This document shows positions 1-8,566 of a stretch of DNA of 62,687 bases, one piece after another. This stretch comes from Nitrospira sp. (lineage in GTDB: Bacteria > Nitrospirota > Nitrospiria > Nitrospirales > Nitrospiraceae). The translations under genes were made by a program, and so were the position numbers. The stretch covers positions 1 through 62,687 of the forward strand of contig JAICWG010000006.1 of the NCBI GenBank assembly GCA_025934915.1, in the 5' to 3' direction. Position 1 is the stretch's first letter, and every line of letters starts with the position of its first letter. The notes beneath the pieces were generated by a model, which was given only the letters and a program-made list of their open reading frames with translations, was not told the origin of the DNA and did no database searches.

Positions 1-738
<738 letters not shown>

Positions 739-784
739 GTCATTCCGGCCGTTCCGCACTTGGTACTTGTGTTGGAAGTGAACC

Positions 785-811
785 ATTTCGGCTTGCCCCA
801 CAAGCCGAAAT
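785..811. terminator. Perfect 11-bp hairpin after fcl (possible terminator)
   Basis: Arms at 785-795 and 801-811 are perfect complements around a 5-base loop (cccca). The hairpin sits 47 bp after the fcl stop and 30 bp before the convergent vapC stop. There is no T-run on either side, so it is at best a weak intrinsic terminator or an mRNA-end stabilising stem. Confidence 0.4.
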
Positions 812-840
812 AGCAGCGATAATGAGAGAGCGGCGGGAGC

Positions 841-1326
841 TTAGCGGATCAACTGAATAGTTACGTCCAGCTTCAAGGTGCTCCACATGCGGTCTGCAGT
901 CAGCACAGGCCGATGCAAGTGCTTGCCCAACGCCAGGCAGGCCCGATCACCTAAGGAGAGCCCATAGTCACTCGTGGTCGCGCGCAAGAAGCCGGTCGAG
1001 AAGGCGAGCGGTTCATCGAAGGAAATCACCGTGATTCCTAACTGGCCGATCCCCGTTTGAACTTGACATTCCCCGTAGCTCGCTACGGGGTTGGCCTCTC
1101 CTTCCGAGAAGTCTTCGGAATTGAGTTCTGTGATACCCCGCAGCTTGCTGCGGGGAGCTTCATTCGTCTCGTCGGGTATTCCTGCATCCGCAAGTTTGCT
1201 CACGACTTCAGCAAGATTAACGCTACTCATGACGGCCCGAGGAAGGAGTGGCGCAACTTTCTCGGCGCCCGGCTCATCATTGAGCACCGCCAGCACTGCG
1301 GTGGCATCGAAGACCGTTTCCTTCAT
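841..1326 (-). CDS. vapC: VapC-type PIN-domain toxin carrying a 36-residue in-frame repeat insertion
   Basis: This is a 161-residue PIN-domain protein. PIN toxins are Mg-dependent RNases that cut tRNA or rRNA and are normally 125-140 residues long. The acidic active-site residues are all present: D7 (VFDATAV), E40 (NLAEVV), D127 (SLGDRAC) and D145 (TADRMW). Residues 55-90 are encoded exactly by a 108-bp repeat (1057-1164) that also occurs at 6026-6133. Removing it leaves a normal 125-residue PIN domain joining GIPDET to TGIGQLG. The insertion is between the E40 helix and the next strand, probably a surface loop, so the enzyme may still fold. The ATG overlaps the TGA of the former antitoxin frame (ATGA), the usual vapBC arrangement, but that antitoxin is decayed. 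Whether the toxin is still active cannot be told from sequence. Confidence 0.85.
   Translation of the reverse strand: MKETVFDATAVLAVLNDEPGAEKVAPLLPRAVMSSVNLAEVVSKLADAGIPDETNEAPRSKLRGITELNSEDFSEGEANPVASYGECQVQTGIGQLGITVISFDEPLAFSTGFLRATTSDYGLSLGDRACLALGKHLHRPVLTADRMWSTLKLDVTIQLIR
1057..1164 (-). repeat. 108-bp triple-hairpin repeat, copy 1 (inside vapC)
   Basis: This stretch is identical base for base to 6026-6133. It contains three hairpins in tandem: 1071-1090 (ccccgtag/ctacgggg), 1102-1120 (ttccga/tcggaa) and 1136-1155 (ccccgcag/ctgcgggg). The first and third are near-copies of each other. Its length is 36 codons with no stop in the minus-strand frame, which reads NEAPRSKLRG at one end and ECQVQ at the other. 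The trinucleotide cgt flanks both ends here, compatible with a 3-bp target duplication or chance. It behaves like the in-frame palindromic elements known from Rickettsia, although no sequence relation to them is claimed. Confidence 0.9.
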
Positions 1327-1597
1327 GCTCGGCGCGCCGTCGGCGTGCGTTTTTTTCTGTCACTCCGGACCTCTTACCGGCGATCCTGAATGAGTTCATC
1401 GGGAGGGTCCGACCTTTCGACACAAACTGCCGAACCAGCGTCTAGGCATGCTTCAAGGCCTGACGGGGAGCGACCAGCCTGACTTCGTGTTCTTCGAGCA
1501 CAAGCACCACGTCGTCGCCAGACTTGAGCCCGAGTGCTTTGCGGTAGGCTGCGGGAATGACGAGTCTGCCCCCAGCCGCCTTGCGGGTAAACGCTCA
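1325..1597 (-). pseudogene. Decayed AbrB/SpoVT-type antitoxin (vapB remnant) upstream of vapC
   Basis: Reading the minus strand gives the antitoxin core FTRKAAGGRLVIPAAYRKAL followed by GLKSGDDVVLVLEEHEVRLV, a typical swapped-hairpin AbrB DNA-binding domain. The start is lost, because an in-frame TGA sits just before the core and no Met-containing N-terminus is seen. A TAG at 1442-1444 replaces what would be a CAG codon after ALKHA. After a further frameshift the expected tail PDELIQDRR appears, then a TAA, then a short tail ending in TGA that overlaps the vapC ATG. At least three lesions therefore separate it from a working gene. The original operon would have been antitoxin then toxin with a 4-base overlap. 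Confidence 0.75.
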
Positions 1598-1816
1598 AAA
1601 GTCGCACTTGTTGCCTGCATGCGCAAGCTCATCACCATCCTTAACGCGATGGTGAAGCACGGAATGCCGTGGGCTCCGGTCGTCCAGAGAACTTGACATC
1701 CAACACGGTTGCTTCGTCTTTTACACAGAGAATGCTCACCCCCAATTTTGTTGACCTCAGGTCTTGAACGCACAAGACAAGGTGCGACCTCAAAATTTGC
1801 TACTAGCGGACTTTGT

Positions 1817-2161
1817 TTATGCGAGCAGTACAGCCCCAATGCTAGCCGCCATCTGATGCCACGCATCTGCCACTGCTCGACTGTCTTCCGCATGCAAGTG
1901 CCCGATGTGATGGTGCACGAGACGCTGGTCAATGGTGGCAAGCTTAGTGAGGCGTATAGTGGACGCCCGTGGTAAGCCGATCTCGGTCCAGTGGAGGAGC
2001 GCGACATCAGCTGGACCGCGCGGTGGGTGTGTGGTCACACGGGCAACCATCAAATCCACATCGCCGCTGAAGAGCACCAGCCCTGGCCGACGCTTATGGG
2101 TTTGGAGGTCAGAGAAAGGAAACTCCACCGAGACGATGTCGCCGACCTTAAACGCGGTCAT
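1817..2161 (-). CDS. PemK/MazF-family endoribonuclease toxin
   Basis: About 114 residues from the ATG at 2161 (MTAFKVGDIV). Another ATG at 2167 and a longer upstream frame exist, but neither adds conserved sequence. The N-terminal GDIVSVEFPFSD and KRRPGLVL segments are the hallmark of the PemK/MazF barrel, and RVTTHPPRGPAD and IRLTKLATID follow as in the family. Such toxins cleave mRNA at short motifs in the cytoplasm. The gene overlaps the end of the small upstream gene at 2148-2333, which fits an antitoxin-toxin operon. The intact reading frame suggests the pair may still work, unlike the neighbouring vapBC locus. Confidence 0.8.
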   Translation of the reverse strand: MTAFKVGDIVSVEFPFSDLQTHKRRPGLVLFSGDVDLMVARVTTHPPRGPADVALLHWTEIGLPRASTIRLTKLATIDQRLVHHHIGHLHAEDSRAVADAWHQMAASIGAVLLA

Positions 2162-2333
2162 AGACATGATCGTCTGGAGAGTCGTCTTGAAAGAAACGAT
2201 CAAGAGCCAATCGCTGCCAGTCCAGATCCTCAACATCGCTACCGATCAACTGCGGCATGTCCTTGTAGAGCCGAAGCCGATCGCGTAGCGGCAAGGTTTC
2301 AATTGCCTTTTCAATTTCTTGCAACGTTTTCAT
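2148..2333 (-). CDS. Putative antitoxin of the PemK/MazF pair
   Basis: A 61-residue acidic protein starting MKTLQEIEKAIETL and ending DDHVYDRV. It carries no domain I can name with confidence. The N-terminal EIEKAIETLPLRDRLRLY helix resembles the start of many small addiction antitoxins. It precedes the PemK-like toxin and overlaps it by about 14 bp, which is the main evidence for its role. It would bind and neutralise the toxin and repress the operon. Confidence 0.65.
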   Translation of the reverse strand: MKTLQEIEKAIETLPLRDRLRLYKDMPQLIGSDVEDLDWQRLALDRFFQDDSPDDHVYDRV

Positions 2334-2538
2334 CGGCTCCTCCCGGTTGGCTTATATCGTACCATCGGCATAGAGGCAAGCCTTTGAACGGTTGTCGGAT
2401 GGCAACCGTGCGTACGCGGGTGGCCACGCAAAGTCCCATCGAAGGGGCGACGTGCCACCGAACACCCGTATCAAAGAAATGCACTCTTCTGACAAATCTA
2501 TTCGTTGTGAATGCACAGGACAAGACAAGACCAGACCC

Positions 2539-2640
2539 CAAAATTTCTTTCTGACGATGATGAATGAGTTCCCGTTTCAAGGTGCCAAAGAAGCTCTCGA
2601 CGCAGGCGTTGTCTCAACAGTTTTCTCGACGCAACATGCT
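2539..2640 (-). pseudogene. IS3-type transposase fragment
   Basis: The minus strand reads ENC-stop-DNACVESFFGTLKRE then LIHHRQKEIL. This matches the conserved end of the rve/DDE integrase core of IS3-family transposases (usually ENCYDNAxxESFFGTLK). The Tyr codon is replaced by TGA and neither end of the gene is present. It is a dead scrap, showing that this patch has received insertion sequences. Confidence 0.7.
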
Positions 2641-2693
2641 TCCGATAATCCCAGCAGTGGTTAGGCACTTCGTGGGCGATCGTAGGCAGTCCC

Positions 2694-3950
2694 TCAGTGG
2701 CTCAGCAACTCTTGAAACGACGTAAACAAAACGTCCTGTTTTGTATCAAGAGGAAGTGTATACCTAATGAACTTGGCCAGGCCATATAGGCTAAATTTCT
2801 TTGTCGTCGGGTTCGCGGCAAACTTTGATACCTCCAGGATTTTACGGAATGACCAGCCAGCGTAGGAAGGCCGGGACATGGGCGAGGCGCCGACTAGGGC
2901 GTTCAGACTGTTTATCACATTCCAAACGTGCAAGAGACCAACGCCTTGGTAGACGTCAATCGCCCGCTTGAGCAGCCGGATCTGGAATTTGTTGAAAGGA
3001 GAAGGGTCTGTCGAAGTGATTGGGATATCCTGGAAAGATATCTGATAGTTTCCCATGGAGCTATACCCTGAATATTTCTCGACTGCTCCAAACTCAATGT
3101 TTGCGCCGGTCGGAGCAAACGGCGGTTGGGGCGGTAGTGGTGGTATTTGTGATACACCTGACCAAAAGGGAGCGCCGCCTGGGAAAGAATACGGCGGGGT
3201 TAACGCGTCACTTACCGTTTGCCCATCCCAATATCCTGGCGATAATTGTGTGATACCGCCCAGTATGGTGTCGTGGATGGTTTTTAGAAAATTCGCCACT
3301 GGGGTCAGCACCGATGTTTTGTAGTTTGCCACCCAATTCGGGTCAACGGTTCCGGCAACAGCAATAAAAATAGCTGTCATACGGAGACAGTCTGGCAGAA
3401 CATAGCGGTAGCTGAACACCTGACCAGCGGTCTGCGGCGGAGTTTGCGGGCCGTATCCTGCGTCCACAGCAAGGAGCCCCCCGGGATCGGGATGTGTACG
3501 TCGAAGTTGATAGTGTTGGCCCAGATCGGTCCAAAAGATCTGCCAGTCGTAAACCTGCTGCCAATGGCCTGTAAACGCATCCGCATTAAGAGCAAGGTCA
3601 TCGATTGCGGTGATGCAAGGAACAATGTCAGGCTTCATGTTGGATTGCAATTGCTGCAGCTGTGCCTGCGCTGGGCTGGTCACCTGGTCGTCGAGTTCCC
3701 GGTATGTATTAATGATGTTCTCTGCCTGGAGGTCCGCATTCAGCTGATGAAAGTCGTTTTGGATCGTGGTGAGGATATTCTGCAATGCTGCCTGCGTGGG
3801 GTCGCCTCCTGCAAACAAGCCGATGACATCTGCTACCAATCCTACCGCCCCTGATATGTCCGCAGCGGTTCCCAGCACATCGCCTATCAACCCTACTGCC
3901 TTACTATTGCTGCCAGTAACGTCCTTAAGCAGGTCGCCAAGATTACTCAC
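2694..3950 (-). CDS. Unknown 418-residue protein with helical, possibly pore-forming N-terminus
   Basis: The start is GTG at 3950 with a strong GGGAGGGAA site 5' to it. The first 60 residues hold two hydrophobic, glycine/alanine-rich helices (AVGLIGDVLGTAADISGAVG and VADVIGLFAGG), then amphipathic helices rich in Gln/Asp/Leu (residues about 60-115). The middle is rich in Pro and aromatics (PPLPPQPPFAPTG near residue 275) and the end is basic. There is no signal peptide. The layout recalls helical toxin domains such as the N-terminal bundle of delta-endotoxins, but I cannot assign it to that family. It is the second gene of a two-gene operon, 36 bp after the tail-fibre-like gene. A secreted or injected effector is one reading, and a structural surface protein is another. 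Confidence 0.6.
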   Translation of the reverse strand: MSNLGDLLKDVTGSNSKAVGLIGDVLGTAADISGAVGLVADVIGLFAGGDPTQAALQNILTTIQNDFHQLNADLQAENIINTYRELDDQVTSPAQAQLQQLQSNMKPDIVPCITAIDDLALNADAFTGHWQQVYDWQIFWTDLGQHYQLRRTHPDPGGLLAVDAGYGPQTPPQTAGQVFSYRYVLPDCLRMTAIFIAVAGTVDPNWVANYKTSVLTPVANFLKTIHDTILGGITQLSPGYWDGQTVSDALTPPYSFPGGAPFWSGVSQIPPLPPQPPFAPTGANIEFGAVEKYSGYSSMGNYQISFQDIPITSTDPSPFNKFQIRLLKRAIDVYQGVGLLHVWNVINSLNALVGASPMSRPSYAGWSFRKILEVSKFAANPTTKKFSLYGLAKFIRYTLPLDTKQDVLFTSFQELLSH

Positions 3951-3986
3951 GCTGTTCCCTCCCGGTTGCTTAGCGGCTCGCGGTGC

Positions 3987-5237
3987 TCATTGCAGAGAAA
4001 CCAGGATGGCGACCAGCGCTTGCCCCGACTTTAAGGGTGCCAGGGCCTTGCCAATGACGGCACCGAAGGCTTGTTGCGGATCGCTCGCCCTCATGCCATG
4101 GCCGGGCGTGGCTGAGCTGGTGAGGAGATCACCGACTTCAACGGACCCATATGTAGCATCCACCTTGCAGTAGACCTTGCCGACTAGCGCGAGTGGCAGC
4201 CGTCCCTCCGTGGACTTCTGCCGGTCAAGGATCAGCCCCGGCCTGTAGTTACCAGCCCCCGAAACGACCCCTACGACTTTCCTGTCGTAGCTCTCGCCGC
4301 ACGGACGCAATAACCCATTTTCATCCAGCACCATGACCGTGCCAGGCTCGGCGACCGCGCTCGCTTCGACCGAAAAGTCCTCGGCGAAATCGGACGCGGG
4401 CATCACGATGTCAACACCGACGGTGAGCGTGCCGGTCACCGTGATATCACCTTGAAAATGCCCGGCAGTCTTGCCTTGCCCATATATTGCGATGCCGTTT
4501 GGACTATTCGCCCAAACGCCAAACGCTCCGTTATTATTCTGAGCGGTGTTCGTAGCGGACACCGCGGCGTGAGCTGACGAAGAACTTTGCGCGACGATTG
4601 CGTCGTAATTTTCACTTGTGCTGACGGCATTTATTGCATTGTTGCCATCGCTATTGAAGTATCCGGCGATCCCTCCGGTGCCTGGGTTAGTTCCCCAAGA
4701 TCGGGCCCACAGCCCGTACCCGCCGTTATTGTTATTAGCAGATACTCCAGCGTGCCCCTGGGCAGAACTTGTTCCGTTGATCGCGTCTTGAGTTTGGCTA
4801 GTAGCTAGTACACCGACGCCACCCTTTGAGCTAGCTTGCACACCAGCGCCACTGCCCGATTCTCCGTAGACGCCCATGCCGCTGTCCGAGAGACCTTGTA
4901 TGCCATTTCCATACTGCGAAGCGCCACATACCCCAGTCTCGCTTTGCATGTTTGTCTGACCGACTACCGCCCCCGTAAGAAACCCTGGGCCAACCAGGCC
5001 CGCCGCTCCTGCGGCGGGGAGATTCGTGGTCGCCTTCTCTTTAATTTTAATTGGGATCAAATTTTGCGGGAACGGTCCACCGACCTCCCCGTACACGCCA
5101 GTCGCTAAGACAACATTCGGCACCTTCCCGGCGATGGCTACAGCACCCAGCGTCGCTTGGCAATCAACTTCAAATGCAATGCCATCCCCATTGAGCTTCG
5201 TCGCGGTCTGCTGAAAAGGAAGAGTAAAGTCAGCCAT
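3987..5237 (-). CDS. Glycine-rich repeat protein with tail-fibre/tailspike-like C-terminal domain
   Basis: A 416-residue protein with a strong ribosome site (aggggggaac) before its ATG. Residues about 1-60 form an N-terminal cap (FEVDCQATLGAVAIAG). Residues about 95-270 carry short degenerate repeats of the type GVYGESGSGAGVQASSKGG, expected to form a beta-helix or trimeric fibre. From about 280 comes a conserved C-terminal domain: DFAEDFSVEA, PGTVMVLDENG, YDRKVVGVVSG, VEVGDLLTSSATPGHGM, AFGAVIGKAL. Domains of this kind end phage tailspikes and many bacterial surface proteins and often assist trimer folding. No signal peptide is visible. It is first gene of the pair with 2694-3950. No other phage genes lie nearby, so a stand-alone fibre-plus-effector unit is an attractive but unproven idea. 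Confidence 0.65.
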   Translation of the reverse strand: MADFTLPFQQTATKLNGDGIAFEVDCQATLGAVAIAGKVPNVVLATGVYGEVGGPFPQNLIPIKIKEKATTNLPAAGAAGLVGPGFLTGAVVGQTNMQSETGVCGASQYGNGIQGLSDSGMGVYGESGSGAGVQASSKGGVGVLATSQTQDAINGTSSAQGHAGVSANNNNGGYGLWARSWGTNPGTGGIAGYFNSDGNNAINAVSTSENYDAIVAQSSSSAHAAVSATNTAQNNNGAFGVWANSPNGIAIYGQGKTAGHFQGDITVTGTLTVGVDIVMPASDFAEDFSVEASAVAEPGTVMVLDENGLLRPCGESYDRKVVGVVSGAGNYRPGLILDRQKSTEGRLPLALVGKVYCKVDATYGSVEVGDLLTSSATPGHGMRASDPQQAFGAVIGKALAPLKSGQALVAILVSLQ

Positions 5238-5701
5238 TTTGTTCCCCCCTTCTGATTTCTGCTCCCATCCTACGCTTTAAGGATTCCGTCACTTTGACAG
5301 ATACGGAGTCCACCATCGCTGCTTGGTTTGGGCAAAATTTCAGGCCGAGCGCGCCTCCTGTTTAGGGTGGCTGCACTTTGCTGAAAGCGGCATTGCAATC
5401 CTCAAGTTCCAGAGGAAAAAAAAGCGTGAGCGTTCCATGCGCGGTCATCCGGCCCGCGCCAGGCGCAAGCGAAACTGCCGAATGCGGCCCGTCTTCCAGT
5501 CGCCAAGCCCCTCGCGCGCTGTACGCCCATTCGTTGGACAGGTGCCGCTTTTCGGTCTGCCGTTGCCTTCAGCAATTTTGCGATCCTTGGCAGATGAAAC
5601 TTACTCCCGCAGTGGGGGGCGATCTCGACCCTCTCTGGCGTGGCTACCATATTTGAGAGGAGCACCGCAATGCCTTTCAAATTCGGTAGTGCATCATTTT
5701 G
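5238..5701. other. About 460 bp with no supported gene
   Basis: This stretch lies between the tail-fibre-like gene and the IS1-like remnant. Frames here lack family motifs and ribosome sites. The first 40 bp upstream of 5237 hold the promoter and leader of the two-gene cassette, but no clear -35/-10 pair was recognised. Confidence 0.5.
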
Positions 5702-5941
5702 ACTGAGCCTCAGCTTGTTCAACAAGCCCACGATTTCATCAATCGTCCAAACATGATCTGAGACACCTGCAGCCATGGCTGGGGTGACACGAAGCGTCTT
5801 GCGAATCCGAACAATGTTGTAATGCATATAGTGCAAGGCAACTGAGAGAGCGTGATTCTCAATCTTCTTACTAAAAGCATTAGTAAGCCGCGTGAACCGT
5901 CGAATACTCATTGGAATTCTCTTTCGAGTAAGCGTGTTCAT
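5702..5941 (-). pseudogene. C-terminal remnant of an IS1-like transposase
   Basis: The minus strand encodes SIRRFTRLTNAFSKKIENH followed by ALHYMHYNIVRIRKTLRVTP and AAGVSDHVWTIDEIVGLL. This is the C-terminal part of the IS1-type DDE transposases widespread in environmental bacteria. The upstream two thirds with the catalytic DDE residues are missing. The frame continues at both ends into unrelated sequence, including copy 2 of the 108-bp repeat, so the long open frame over 5402-6154 is not a real gene. Confidence 0.7.
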
Positions 5942-6025
5942 AGATTGACTCCTTATTGGCCTCAGTTCCCTTACCCCCTGATGCTCGTTATGGAAATGCG
6001 CCGATGGAGAAGGGTGAAGCCGTCC

Positions 6026-6133
6026 TTGAACTTGACATTCCCCGTAGCTCGCTACGGGGTTGGCCTCTCCTTCCGAGAAGTCTTCGGAATTGAGTTCTGT
6101 GATACCCCGCAGCTTGCTGCGGGGAGCTTCATT
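6026..6133 (-). repeat. 108-bp triple-hairpin repeat, copy 2
   Basis: Identical to 1057-1164 over all 108 bases, with the same three hairpins and the same open minus-strand frame (NEAPRSKLRG to ECQVQ). Here it lies in non-coding or decayed DNA about 85 bp upstream of the IS1-like fragment. Its flanks (gtcc and agac) show no obvious target duplication. Complete identity of two copies 5 kb apart suggests recent movement or gene conversion. Confidence 0.9.
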
Positions 6134-7085
6134 AGACTCCTTAAACAAAAACAACGACTGCGGTTTTCTATTGGAGGCCCATGATCTTTGATGTTTTCGC
6201 TCTTACTGATTCCCTTTGATGTTCATGACATCGGCTTCTTTGGAAAGCCGCAGGCCCTGCTCGTGATCTTCTGACTCTGGCTCTTGAGTCCCTCACCTCT
6301 CGCGTTGGTCACGGGTGCCGATCGTCCGTCACCCGAGTGGCGGGAGACCATCCATGTGGTCCTGCAAAAGCAATCGATGGGGAGCGCATTCCTCGTGCGC
6401 CACCTCGCCGTCTGCCACATGTTTCCTGTGATCCCGCTTCTCTCATCGGAATTCTAACCTTGAGCCTCACGAACCAATCGGGTTTTTCATCGAGCAATTC
6501 AGAGGCCATGTGAACCACCATGCAGTACTTAAGGGGATTATGAAGAAAAATAGGAGGGTCGGAAGGACAATGGATGCCGCAAACTAGCACACGTATGTCA
6601 TTCGTATACAGTAGACCACCTCAGAACTCAGCGGCTTATGTCCTGGTCTAAGAAACTAGACAGGCTCTGCTTATAGAACAACTCGCTGGTGCATTGTGCT
6701 ACGTTCTAACATTAGACAGCACCGAGTCATCGTCTTAAGGCCAGAGGGCTCTATGAAGCATTCACGTCCTGCTTACCACCGTCACGATCTCTCCAATGAA
6801 ACATGGGCATTGCGGGGGCGGCGTTGCCGGACAATCGGCTATTTATCAATGCGGTGTTCTGGATCTTGAGGACGGGTGCGTCGTGGCGTGGTCTGCCTCA
6901 GGAATATGGCGGGTGGAGCAGCACGCACCGCCGCGTTATTCGCTAGCGGGGATACAGGCGGGTGGAAACACTGCAGTATATCGATACATCTCTGTGGACC
7001 ACGCCTTGCTATTAAAAAAGATAGTATGTCATTGCTACATCTACTTCGATCCAATACCATCACAGCATTCTGACAAGGTAGATCT
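6134..7085. other. About 950 bp with no supported gene
   Basis: Short frames exist on both strands, but none has a ribosome site, a family motif or steady codon use. The stretch lies between the 108-bp repeat and the MITE-like element and is probably decayed insertion DNA. No tRNA or terminator was recognised in it. Confidence 0.5.
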
Positions 7086-7300
7086 CTAGCCCACATTATT
7101 CATGAGCGTTTCTACTCCAACCGCCGATACGCCGCTGCGACAAGCCTGGCCGCAATGTCGGCAGCCAGGCGGGCAGGCTCGCCCTTCGCGACCTCAACAT
7201 ACTGTTTCAAGTATGCGTCGGTCCCTCAGGGCTCTGCGTGCCCGTCTCGCCTGGCGTCTTGGCGGTTTCGTGACGAACCGTCATGAATAATGTGGGCTAG
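7086..7300. mobile_element. MITE-like element with perfect 20-bp inverted ends
   Basis: Bases 7086-7105 (ctagcccacattattcatga) are the exact reverse complement of 7281-7300. The 215-bp interior holds no transposase. Non-autonomous elements of this build are mobilised in trans by a transposase recognising the same ends; I suspect an IS1380- or IS4-like source, without proof. No clear target-site duplication is visible (agatct on the left, gaatca on the right). It ends 26 bp before the wecB start, so it may supply or disrupt the promoter of the EPS operon. Confidence 0.75.
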
Positions 7301-7326
7301 GAATCAGGTCTGAGTGGAGGTGAAAG

Positions 7327-8418
7327 GTGAAACGTATCGATATCATCGCCGGGGCGCGGCCCAATTTCATGAAAATTGCCCCCATCATTGAAGCGCTAAA
7401 AACAGCTGAGCGCCGTGGTGGACAGTTACGGTACCGATTGATTCATACCGGCCAGCATTATGATCGTGCCATGTCCGGCAGTTTCTTCGAAGAACTAAGG
7501 ATTCCCGATCCTGACATCAATCTTGAGGTGGGGTCGGGCACGCAAGCCGAACAAACTGCCGGTATTATGGTCGGGTATGAAAGAGTCTTATTGAAGGACA
7601 AGAGCGACCTCTGTCTTGTCGTCGGTGACGTGACGTCTACGATGGCCTGTTCTATCGCGGCGCGAAAACTGGGTGTGCGGGTGGCCCATGTCGAGGGCGG
7701 TATTCGGTCCGGTGATTGGACGATGCCGGAGGAGATCAATCGGGTGGTGACCGACTCCATTACCAATTGGTTCTTTACGACGAGCGAAACGGCCAACGAT
7801 AATTTGTGCCGCGCCGGTGTCACCGACGACCGGATTTTTTTTGTCGGCAACACCATGATCGACACGTTGCTCAAGAACGTGCCGCGGTTGAGGCCTCCGG
7901 CTTGTTGGCATTCCCTCAAGCTCGAACCGCGACGGTTTTTTGTCGTCACACTCCATCGTCCGGCAAACGTTGATGGAGAGCAGCAGCTCTTATCTTTGCT
8001 CCGCGCCATCGTCGAAGGCACCAAAGGACTGCCGGTTGTTTTTCCCGTACATCCACGGACCGCAAAGAATCTTAGGGAACTCGACAGTGCGACACCGCAG
8101 CTTCATTATGTCGATCCGCTCGGCTACCTGGAATTCAACTATCTCGTCAAATATGCGAAAGGAGTGATTACCGATTCCGGAGGTATCACCGAAGAGACGA
8201 CCGTGCTTGGAGTGCCGTGCCTGACTCTTCGTGATAACACCGAGCGACCGGAGACCATCACAATTGGGACAAATGAACTGATCGGGACTGATCCCAACAA
8301 GCTCCCTCCCGCGCTGGTGCGATTGATGACGGGGCAGTGGAAGAAAGGCGCGATTCCGCCACTGTGGGACGGGAAGGCGGCGGAGCGGATTGTTGGGTGT
8401 TTGGAGCGACTGTTGTAA
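7327..8418 (+). CDS. wecB: UDP-N-acetylglucosamine 2-epimerase (non-hydrolysing)
   Basis: A 363-residue protein that interconverts UDP-GlcNAc and UDP-ManNAc, supplying ManNAc-type sugars for surface polysaccharide. The start is GTG at 7327 with GGAGG at 7316-7320. Family motifs in order: GARPNFMKIAPI at the N-terminus, HTGQHYD, GDVTSTMACS, HVEGGIRSGDW, TLHRPANVDG, and the nucleotide-binding TDSGGITEE near residue 285 followed by VPCLTLRDNTERPETI. Length and motifs are complete. It is the first gene of the uninterrupted EPS stretch and lies just after the MITE-like element. A decayed copy of its last third lies at 9420-9651. Confidence 0.93.
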   Translation: MKRIDIIAGARPNFMKIAPIIEALKTAERRGGQLRYRLIHTGQHYDRAMSGSFFEELRIPDPDINLEVGSGTQAEQTAGIMVGYERVLLKDKSDLCLVVGDVTSTMACSIAARKLGVRVAHVEGGIRSGDWTMPEEINRVVTDSITNWFFTTSETANDNLCRAGVTDDRIFFVGNTMIDTLLKNVPRLRPPACWHSLKLEPRRFFVVTLHRPANVDGEQQLLSLLRAIVEGTKGLPVVFPVHPRTAKNLRELDSATPQLHYVDPLGYLEFNYLVKYAKGVITDSGGITEETTVLGVPCLTLRDNTERPETITIGTNELIGTDPNKLPPALVRLMTGQWKKGAIPPLWDGKAAERIVGCLERLL

Positions 8419-8566
8419 TGTGAACCCAAGCGGCGACAAACGGGATACTCATTTGCCTCCTGTGGTCTGATATCGAGAGTTGCCATAGAGTAAGATCTGT
8501 GCGGATCACGCAAGGAAGACCGATGTCCACGGTAAAGAATATGGAAGGCAATCATGGGGGTATGGG

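Noticed and set aside
1453..2007. 184-codon minus-strand frame
   Set aside because: No family match; it runs out of frame through the PemK-like toxin and the antitoxin remnant.
5402..6154. Long open frame on the minus strand (250 codons)
   Set aside because: It is a chance chain of the 108-bp repeat, an IS1-like fragment and unrelated sequence, with no start signal, so it is not one gene.
6134..7085. Several short open frames in the 950-bp gap
   Set aside because: No ribosome sites, no motifs and no agreement between frames; they look like random open stretches in decayed DNA.
8440..8560. Possible DUF4160 partner upstream of the DUF2442 gene
   Set aside because: No frame there shows the conserved DUF4160 segments.
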